From an uncultured Clostridia bacterium (GTDB lineage Bacteria; Bacillota; Clostridia; Christensenellales; Borkfalkiaceae): a DNA stretch of 18,757 nucleotides. Of this stretch, positions 13,060-18,757 are shown in pieces. Location of the stretch: NCBI GenBank assembly GCA_937915565.1, contig CALDMH010000024.1, positions 1 to 18,757 of the forward strand. Reading direction: 5' to 3'. The notes below the pieces were generated by a model. It ran no database searches. It saw only the letters and a list, made by a program, of their open reading frames with translations, and was not told the origin of the DNA. The stretch's first letter is position 1. Each line of letters begins with the position of its first letter. Made by a program: the position numbers and the translations under genes.

Positions 13060-15210
13060 ATGCAAGACGTAGTTGAGAGAATAAAGAAATATAAACAGCT
13101 GTTTTCGATAACCAGCGAAGAGCTTTCCAAGCGCAGCGGAATCCCGCTCGGCACGCTCAATAAAATCCTTTCTTCGTCCACGAAGAGTATTAAAACAGAA
13201 ACGCTTGCGGCAATCGCAAAGGGGCTCGACGTCAGCGTGAACGACCTTGTGGGCAGGGAGAAAAAACAGGAGGTTTATTCGAGGGCGAGCGTAGACCCGA
13301 TTTTTTCTTACGTCCGCGTGGCGGCGGTCACGCCCGAGCTTAAAGTGGGCGACGTGGAGAAAAACGCGCAAAGCGTTCTGGACGCTTTGGAAACTTATTC
13401 CTTAAAACGCGTTAAGGTTCTCGTTTTCCCCGAACTCACGCTTTCGGGTTACACCGCTTCCGATTTGTTTTATATGGACGCGCTTTTGAAGGCGTGCGAG
13501 AAATATTTAGTTAAAATCGTCGATTATTCTATAAATTACGACACGCTTTTCTTCGTCGGCACGCCGCTTAAAAAGGACGGAAAGATTTTTAACTGCGCGG
13601 CGGCGATTTGCCGCGGCAAACTTTTAGGCGTCGTTCCGAAGTCCTTTTTGCCTTCCTATAACGAGTTTTACGAGAAGAGACAATTCGCTTCTCCCGAGGA
13701 CGAAAACGGCTTGATAACGATTAACGGAAAGGAGTATCCGTTCGGCACGAAGCTTATTTTCAGAAATAAAAATTTCCCCGAAATGAAGGTTGCGGCGGAA
13801 ATTTGCGAGGACCTTTGGGCGGTCGCATCTCCCTCCGAAAGGCACGCCGTGAACGGCGCGAATATAATCGTGAATCTCTCCGCGAGCGACGAGCTTATCG
13901 GAAAGGCGGAATACAGAAGAAATCTTTGTTCGATGCAGTCGGCAAAATGCGTTTGCGCTTACGCTTATGCGGACGCCGGCAGCGGAGAATCGTCGTCCGA
14001 TATGGTGTTTTCGGCGCATAATCTGATAACCGAAAACGGTAAAATTCTTGCCGAAAGCGAGCTTTTTGGCGACGGAATTGCCGTTGCGGACGTGGATTTG
14101 GGCTTTTTGGAGCACGAGAGGACGAAACTGTTCAATTACGAAAGACTGAAAACGGACGATTATCAATTCGTCGATTTCGCCGTTGCGATTAACGCGGACA
14201 GGGCGGAAAGAGGATACGATAAAACGCCGTTCGTTCCCGACGATAAAGCCGAACTTTCCCGCCGCGCCGAACTTATTCTGGATATTCAGGCGGAAGGGCT
14301 TGCGAGAAGGGTTAAGCATACTTCGGCAAAATCGCTCGTCGTGGGCGTTTCCGGCGGGCTTGACAGCACGCTCGCGCTTTTGGTGGCCGCTCGCGCAACG
14401 GACAAGCTCGGCAGGAAGAGGAAGGATATTCTTGCGGTTTCTATGCCCTGCTTCGGAACGACCGAAAGGACGAAGAGCAACGCGGAAATTTTGGCCGAGC
14501 AGACGGGCGTTACCTTTAAGGAAATCGATATAACCGAATCGGTGAGAAGCCACTTTAAGGACATCGGTCAAAACGAAAAAACAACCGACGTTACCTATGA
14601 AAATTCGCAGGCGAGAGAACGCACGCAGGTGCTTATGGATTTGGCGAACAAAACGGGCGGGCTCGTCGTGGGGACGGGCGATTTGTCCGAACTTGCTCTC
14701 GGCTGGGCGACTTATAACGGCGACCATATGTCTATGTACGGCGTGAACGCGTCCGTTCCGAAAACTCTCGTGAGATACGTTATCGCGCACGTTGCCGAAA
14801 AAAGCAGGGGAAAAACGAAAAAGGTTTTGGAGGACGTGCTTGCAACGCCCGTCAGCCCCGAACTTATCCCTGCCGAAAACGGGGAAATCAAACAAAAAAC
14901 GGAAGACATCGTAGGGCCTTACGTTCTGCACGATTTCTTCCTTTATCATTTCGTGCGTTCGGGATTTGCCCCTGCGAAAATTTTTAAAATCGCCGAAAAG
15001 ACGTTTGAAGAGGAGTTCGATTCCGCAACGATTTACAAATGGCTCGAAGTGTTTATCAAGAGGTTTTTCGCTCAACAGTTCAAGCGTTCCTGTTTACCGG
15101 ACGGCGTTAAGGTCGGTTCGGTTGCGTTGTCGCCGAGGGGCGATTGGCGTATGCCCAGCGATTGTAGTGCGGACGTATTTTTAAAGGATTTGCGCCGCGT
15201 TAAGCCCTAA
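13060..15210 (+). CDS. nadE: Glutamine-dependent NAD synthetase with N-terminal HTH DNA-binding domain
   Basis: 716 residues. Residues about 4-65 form a Cro/CI (XRE) helix-turn-helix (ITSEELSKRSGIPLGTLNKI, then TLAAIAKGLDVSVNDLVG). From about 82 on is a full glutamine-type NAD synthetase: a nitrilase-like glutaminase with triad E125 (FPELTLSG), K194 (VPKSFLP) and C249 (AEICEDLW), spaced 69 and 55 as in the Mycobacterium tuberculosis enzyme (E52, K121, C176); then the ATP-pyrophosphatase synthetase with SGGLDS (431-436), GTGDLSELALGW and NASVPKTLV. It makes NAD from deamido-NAD, ATP and glutamine. ATG 13060 is preferred because GAGGAAG precedes it, and the in-frame ATG at 13021 lies inside the -10 box. 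The HTH could let the enzyme regulate transcription; that is inference. No frameshift or missing residue seen. Confidence 0.93.
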   Translation: MQDVVERIKKYKQLFSITSEELSKRSGIPLGTLNKILSSSTKSIKTETLAAIAKGLDVSVNDLVGREKKQEVYSRASVDPIFSYVRVAAVTPELKVGDVEKNAQSVLDALETYSLKRVKVLVFPELTLSGYTASDLFYMDALLKACEKYLVKIVDYSINYDTLFFVGTPLKKDGKIFNCAAAICRGKLLGVVPKSFLPSYNEFYEKRQFASPEDENGLITINGKEYPFGTKLIFRNKNFPEMKVAAEICEDLWAVASPSERHAVNGANIIVNLSASDELIGKAEYRRNLCSMQSAKCVCAYAYADAGSGESSSDMVFSAHNLITENGKILAESELFGDGIAVADVDLGFLEHERTKLFNYERLKTDDYQFVDFAVAINADRAERGYDKTPFVPDDKAELSRRAELILDIQAEGLARRVKHTSAKSLVVGVSGGLDSTLALLVAARATDKLGRKRKDILAVSMPCFGTTERTKSNAEILAEQTGVTFKEIDITESVRSHFKDIGQNEKTTDVTYENSQARERTQVLMDLANKTGGLVVGTGDLSELALGWATYNGDHMSMYGVNASVPKTLVRYVIAHVAEKSRGKTKKVLEDVLATPVSPELIPAENGEIKQKTEDIVGPYVLHDFFLYHFVRSGFAPAKIFKIAEKTFEEEFDSATIYKWLEVFIKRFFAQQFKRSCLPDGVKVGSVALSPRGDWRMPSDCSADVFLKDLRRVKP

Positions 15211-15230
15211 ATTTTGATTTGAAAAACGAA

Positions 15231-15270
15231 TTCGCCGCTTCGGGCAGACGATTCTGCCCGAAGCGGCGAA
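15231..15270. other. 18-bp perfect hairpin between nadE and the nucleoside hydrolase
   Basis: 15231-15248 pairs perfectly with 15253-15270, loop CGAT. On the plus strand no T tract follows; instead the 3' arm ends one base before the GGAG (15272-15275) of the next gene. On the minus strand it is followed by TTCGTTTTTC. It may act as a partial terminator, an RNA-processing or stability element, or a cover on the ribosome binding site. Confidence 0.6.
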
Positions 15271-15288
15271 CGGAGATTTAATATACTT

Positions 15289-16248
15289 ATGGAAAAACTG
15301 ATTATCGATACGGATTTAGGTTTCGATTGCGACGACGCCGGCGCGCTTGCAATCGCAAATATCCTTAAAAACAAAGGCGAACTCGATATTCTCGCCGTCA
15401 CGCACAGCGTGAACAGGAAAATCGGTTGCGACGCGATAAAACTTATAAACGATTATTACGGCAATCCCGATATTCCCGTCGGCGTTGCCGAAAGATACGC
15501 ATTAAACGCGGATAAATTTTACGAGGAATTTTACGCGAAGTTTCATTATTCCGAAACTTTTGCGGGCTGGGGAGAGAAACCGAGCTTTTATAAAATTCTC
15601 AACGCTTTAAATCTTGAAAAATACGAGAATTTCAAGTACGATTCGGCGAAAAAAGTTATAGCCGACGCTCTTGAAAAAAGCGACGACAAAAGCCTGACTA
15701 TTTTGTGCATAGGGCAGGCGAACAACGTTGCGGACGTTATAGACGAAAACGCCGGGTTGTTTTATAAAAAAGTGAAGCGCGTCGTCGTGATGTGCGGAAA
15801 TTTCAACGATTACGATTACGAATATCGTTTGGGCGATATGTATTGGAAGGGCGAATTTAACGTAATACTCGACGTAAAATCCGCGCAAAAGCTTTTTGCG
15901 GAGAAAAATTTGCCCGTTTACGTTCTCGATTTCAATCAGGGTTTTGACGTTCTTTCGGGCGAGCCTTTCGGGGCGCAGAACGATAATCCCGTAAAAACGG
16001 CTTATTTCGTTCACGGCAACGGAAGAAGTTTCAATATGCCGTCGTGGGATATTATGGCTTTAATGTTTGCGAGCGGCAGGTTCGGCGATTTATTTTCTGT
16101 GAGCGAAAGCGGCGTCGTGTCGGTTGACGATAACGGCAAAACGACTTTTTCCGTTGGGAACGGGGAACATCGGCTTATTTACAGGAAAGAGAGTTCCGCG
16201 GAATTTGCGGGTTCAATAAACGATTTTCTTAAAAAACACGAGCGATAA
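15289..16248 (+). CDS. Nucleoside hydrolase family (IunH-like) protein
   Basis: 319 residues, the family's usual length. These enzymes cut the N-glycosidic bond of ribonucleosides to ribose and free base using a calcium-binding aspartate cluster. Visible: IIDTDLGFDCDDAGAL (5-20), the ribose-binding-like EFNV (189-192), and WDIMALMF (253-260), where canonical members have an Asp in this position. The first motif differs from the usual DTDPGxDD: proline is replaced by leucine and the aspartates are spaced as D-x3-D-x-D-D (9, 13, 15, 16), so it belongs to a divergent subgroup with uncertain substrate. Position after nadE suggests a nicotinamide or nicotinate riboside substrate, but this is only context. 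GGAG lies 13 bases from the ATG, a long spacing. Confidence 0.82.
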   Translation: MEKLIIDTDLGFDCDDAGALAIANILKNKGELDILAVTHSVNRKIGCDAIKLINDYYGNPDIPVGVAERYALNADKFYEEFYAKFHYSETFAGWGEKPSFYKILNALNLEKYENFKYDSAKKVIADALEKSDDKSLTILCIGQANNVADVIDENAGLFYKKVKRVVVMCGNFNDYDYEYRLGDMYWKGEFNVILDVKSAQKLFAEKNLPVYVLDFNQGFDVLSGEPFGAQNDNPVKTAYFVHGNGRSFNMPSWDIMALMFASGRFGDLFSVSESGVVSVDDNGKTTFSVGNGEHRLIYRKESSAEFAGSINDFLKKHER

Positions 16249-16264
16249 TTTACCGTGGTAAATT
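16247..16264. promoter_or_regulatory. 8-bp inverted repeat at the end of the nucleoside hydrolase gene
   Basis: AATTTACC (16247-16254), GT, GGTAAATT (16257-16264). It overlaps the stop codon of the hydrolase gene and lies 47 bases before the next ATG. It has no T tract, so an operator fits better than a terminator. Confidence 0.4.
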
Positions 16265-16311
16265 TGCTGTAAGAAACGTTTTAGAGGAAATAACGATTCG
16301 GGAGAAAACAA

Positions 16312-18003
16312 ATGACGATAGATGAAGCAAAGCAGGCGTTTGCAATGATGAAAAAGCAAGGTGCCGACGACAACACGATTTTAGGATTTTTATATAACCT
16401 TTTTCAGAACGATAGAATCGACGTCAACCAACTCGGCGCGCTCGTAAACGTGCTCGGATACGAACTTACCGACGATTTTAAAAAAATGTCGCCGGAAGAT
16501 CAGAAGATAAAAGGTTATACGATTGACGAATCCGTCAGAAAAATAAAAGATGACGATGACGACGTTATGGTCGTCAGTTTCGGCAGTAACAATATCGTAT
16601 GCAAACAATGCAAATACGGTGCGATTACCGACCCGTACAACACGTTTTGTGCTTTTTACGAGGTAAAACCAAAATCTATTTACTGCGAAGGCAAGCCTTG
16701 TGAACATTTTGAACAATTTCCGTTTAGTGAAGGCAACAATTCGAATAAAACGGAAGAATTTAAGAAAGCGTTTGACGAAATGCGAGCGCAAGGAGCGGAC
16801 GACGATGAAATTCTCGGAACTCTTTACAGAACGTTTCAGGACGATAAAATTGATATAAACCAACTTGACGCATTGGTGAATATCCTTGGTTACGAACTCA
16901 CGGATGAATTTAAAAATATGTCGACGGAAGAACAAAAAATTAACGGTTGTGAGATTGATAATTCCGAAAAGAAAAATAAAATTAAAGGTTGCCTTCTGGG
17001 CGGAGCCATAGGAGATGCTCTCGGCTATCCCGTTGAATTTACGTCTTACAGGGACATCGTTTCAAAATACGGTAAAAACGGTATCGAAAATTTTGAACTT
17101 CATAACGGAGTTGCTCTCATATCCGACGATACTCAGATGACTATATTTACCGCCGAAGGACTGATAAACGGTTATTGCAATAAAGATTTATCGATTAAAT
17201 ACGTATATCGGGTTTATCTCGATTGGCTGAAAACTCAGGGATATGAAGTACGTTACGAAGAAGCGGATAACAACAAATGTATGCGATTATCTGACGAGGA
17301 AGAATTAAACCATAGGCGCGCGCCTGGTAATACTTGCTTATCTGCACTATTGAGCGGTAAGATGGGAACCGTTAAAACACCTATCAATACCAGTAAGGGC
17401 TGCGGCGGTGTAATGCGTGTTGCTCCGATTGGTCTGTTTTTAGAAAAATTTGATAATAATCTCGATAGAGTTACTACGTTTGCGGCAGAAGCGGCGGCAA
17501 TAACGCACGGACACGAACTCGGCTATATCCCCGCGGCAGCATTTGCGAGAATTATAGCGTTGTTGTACAGAGGACAGGGAATTAAGTATGCCGTCGATAA
17601 TACCGTAGACGCTATTAACAGATTGTTTTCCAATGCCCGACACCTTAAAGAGTTTAATAAAATTATAAATCTTGCGGTGGATTTATCTTCCAAAAATATT
17701 AACGACGTAGAAGCAATCAATAAAATCGGTCAAGGCTGGGTAGGAGAAGAAGCGTTGGCGATTGCTGTTTATTGCTCGCTTAAATATCCCGACGATTTTA
17801 CAAAAGCGGTTTGCGCAGCCGTAAATCACGACGGGGACAGCGACTCTACAGGCGCGATTACGGGTAATATTATGGGTACGTTGCTTGGTGAAAGTGCGAT
17901 ACCCGAAAAATATCTTGAAAATCTTGAACTATACGAATTGATTCAAGACGTAATTTGCGGTAGTGTGGAAAGTGGTTATTGGTCGTATGAATTGAGACAA
18001 TAA
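16312..18003 (+). CDS. ADP-ribosylglycohydrolase with duplicated N-terminal module and cysteine cluster
   Basis: 563 residues. The C-terminal part (about 224-555) is a DraG/ADP-ribosylglycohydrolase domain, which removes ADP-ribose from proteins or other acceptors with two Mg ions: GCLLGGAIGDALGYPVEF (226-243), SDDTQMT (271-277), GCGGVMRVAPIG (363-374), NHDGDSDSTGAITG (505-518) are all intact. Ahead of it are two copies of a helical module of about 70 residues (about 3-74 and 148-218), each with QGADD, DxNQL, NxLGYELTD and a Lys/Glu-rich end. Between them is a cysteine cluster at 97, 100, 113, 125 and 130 (CKQC...C...CEGKPC), possibly a metal site. I do not recognise the module. GGGAG precedes the ATG. 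Codons are more A/T-rich than in nadE. Ordinary DraG proteins lack this 220-residue front part. Confidence 0.88.
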   Translation: MTIDEAKQAFAMMKKQGADDNTILGFLYNLFQNDRIDVNQLGALVNVLGYELTDDFKKMSPEDQKIKGYTIDESVRKIKDDDDDVMVVSFGSNNIVCKQCKYGAITDPYNTFCAFYEVKPKSIYCEGKPCEHFEQFPFSEGNNSNKTEEFKKAFDEMRAQGADDDEILGTLYRTFQDDKIDINQLDALVNILGYELTDEFKNMSTEEQKINGCEIDNSEKKNKIKGCLLGGAIGDALGYPVEFTSYRDIVSKYGKNGIENFELHNGVALISDDTQMTIFTAEGLINGYCNKDLSIKYVYRVYLDWLKTQGYEVRYEEADNNKCMRLSDEEELNHRRAPGNTCLSALLSGKMGTVKTPINTSKGCGGVMRVAPIGLFLEKFDNNLDRVTTFAAEAAAITHGHELGYIPAAAFARIIALLYRGQGIKYAVDNTVDAINRLFSNARHLKEFNKIINLAVDLSSKNINDVEAINKIGQGWVGEEALAIAVYCSLKYPDDFTKAVCAAVNHDGDSDSTGAITGNIMGTLLGESAIPEKYLENLELYELIQDVICGSVESGYWSYELRQ

Positions 18004-18028
18004 AAAGTGTTTTTGTATATATCGTGAT

Positions 18029-18059
18029 TAAAGCCGTAAGAGTTTTTCCTACGGCTTTA
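18029..18059. terminator. Hairpin after the ADP-ribosylglycohydrolase gene
   Basis: 10-bp stem TAAAGCCGTA (18029-18038) with TACGGCTTTA (18050-18059), 26 bases after the stop. There is no separate T tract on the plus strand, so termination may be weak. The next stretch, 18060-18126, is A-rich and shows nothing else. Confidence 0.5.
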
Positions 18060-18126
18060 AAAAACGTATTCGTTTCAACAAAAATCTACCAATAGTTAAG
18101 ATTTAAAATAAAGAAAAAAAACGACA

Positions 18127-18268
18127 CGGCAAAAATTTGCCTTGCGGCAAATTGACGGTCGACGGCAACGAGTTGCCGCGCCCTTGCTATCGGAAACAAA
18201 AAAAGCCGCAGCCGACTGCAATTTTTGCAAAAATGACGAGATAGCTTGCCGTTTCCCGCAAGCGGGAG
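18127..18268. repeat. Multi-hairpin intergenic repeat, copy 1
   Basis: About 142 bases, repeated at 18556-18690 and 18696-18757. It is a string of short palindromes: GGCAAA/TTTGCC (18128-18141), TTTGCC/GGCAAA (18136-18151), CGGCAA/TTGCCG (18163-18178), TGCAA/TTGCA (18217-18229), TCCCGC/GCGGGA (18254-18267). Between copies the TTTGCC/GGCAAA stem is kept while its loop changes (TTGC here, TTAT in the others). Confidence 0.85.
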
Positions 18269-18269
18269 T

Positions 18270-18550
18270 TATGCCGGTAAATAATAAAACGAATCTTGGT
18301 CTAACGGCGTATTTTTGACTAATACTTCGTTACGCTCGCGGCTTATACGGTAAGTATTAACCCGTTCGCGTGCCTTGTCTTAGCCTAAAAATCCACCGCT
18401 AGACTTGCCGGCAACCGAAACGCCGATATTTTTGATGATTTTTGGCGAAGGCGAACGCAGACATACTTGACGTACTTCAAGCGAGAATTTGGCAAAAGGC
18501 GCGAAAATTGTGGCGTTTCGGCAAGAAGCATTTTATTCTTTACCGGCATA
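18270..18550. mobile_element. 281-bp segment with 20-bp terminal inverted repeats (MITE-like)
   Basis: TATGCCGGTAAATAATAAAA at 18270-18289 is repeated in inverse at 18531-18550 with one mismatch. The segment lies exactly between repeat copies 1 and 2. It has no complete gene; inside are an 8-bp inverted repeat TAATACTT/AAGTATTA (about 18319-18361) and the palindrome TTGCCGGCAA. I see no clear target-site duplication, so a mobile origin is only suggested. The ends could instead be a stem of a larger structured repeat. Confidence 0.45.
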
Positions 18551-18555
18551 GCAAG

Positions 18556-18690
18556 AATTTGCCTTATGGCAAATTGACGGTCGACGGCAACGAGTTGCCG
18601 CGCCCTTGCTATCGGAAACCAAAAAAAGCCGCAGCCGACTGCAATTTTTGCAAAAAAATGAGATAGCTTGCCGTTTCCCGCAAGCGGGAG
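18556..18690. repeat. Multi-hairpin intergenic repeat, copy 2
   Basis: About 135 bases, nearly identical to 18135-18268. Differences are the hairpin loop TTAT for TTGC, one extra C in the A tract (CGGAAACC), and small changes just after TTTTTGCAAAAA. A 74-codon open frame at 18442-18666 crosses it but is not convincing as a gene. Confidence 0.85.
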
Positions 18691-18695
18691 CCCCT

Positions 18696-18757
18696 CGGCA
18701 AAAATTTGCCTTATGGCAAATTGACGGTCGACGGCAACGAGTTGCCGCGCCCTTGCT
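18696..18757. repeat. Multi-hairpin intergenic repeat, copy 3, cut by the window end
   Basis: Starts with CGGCAAAAATTTGCC like copy 1 but carries the TTAT loop of copy 2. It lies 147 bases downstream of copy 2, so copies 2 and 3 are in tandem. The array may continue beyond the window. Confidence 0.85.

Noticed and set aside
18442..18666. 74-codon open frame through repeat copy 2
   Set aside because: No ribosome binding site, and the reading frame after the A tract is not kept between copies 1 and 2, so it looks like chance translation of a repeat. Its presence in two copies up to CYRK means it deserves one protein search before final dismissal.
18127..18757. CRISPR array
   Set aside because: Units are about 140 bases of nearly identical sequence with internal palindromes, not short repeats with unique spacers of constant length, and no cas gene is near.

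Overview
The window looks like chromosomal DNA of a low-to-moderate GC Bacillota, most likely an uncultured Clostridia-type gut bacterium. The signs are strong AAGGAGG-type ribosome binding sites, sigma-A promoters with 17-bp spacers, a Bacillus-type MazF, Ser/Glu-rich lipoproteins, a YitT-family protein, and long GC-rich hairpins between genes. A lineage such as Christensenellales would fit, but that is only an impression. I saw no tRNA, rRNA, CRISPR array, transposase or phage gene.

Layout. 32-4399: a BspA-like leucine-rich-repeat lipoprotein, a YfbR-type HD 5'-nucleotidase, and on the minus strand a 936-residue surface lipoprotein with a C-terminal membrane anchor. Its promoter lies about 245 nt upstream, behind a hairpin-rich leader. 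4830-5628: two half-size TauE/SafE membrane proteins in tandem. 5843-8043: exopolyphosphatase (ppx) facing inorganic pyrophosphatase (ppa). 8044-8632: a gene-free gap holding a promoter, a structured RNA closed by a 14-15 bp stem, and a terminator, so probably a free-standing small RNA. 8633-12333: leuS (minus) divergent from a YitT/DUF2179 membrane protein. 12552-12905: a MazF toxin with no antitoxin next to it and a perfect palindrome over its promoter.

13060-18003 is the most unusual part. Three plus-strand genes all point to NAD, nucleoside or ADP-ribose chemistry. The first is a glutamine-dependent NAD synthetase carrying an N-terminal Cro/CI-type helix-turn-helix. The second is a nucleoside-hydrolase-family protein. 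The third is an ADP-ribosylglycohydrolase with a duplicated N-terminal module and a cysteine cluster. The fusion suggests a NAD-making enzyme that also binds DNA, comparable in concept to the unrelated enterobacterial NadR (HTH plus NAD-pathway enzymes). That role is inference.

18127-18757 is non-coding repeat DNA: three copies (the last cut by the window end) of a roughly 140-bp multi-hairpin repeat. A 281-bp segment bounded by 20-bp inverted repeats lies between copies 1 and 2. The third gene also has visibly more A/T-rich codons than nadE, so the right end may be an accessory or acquired region.
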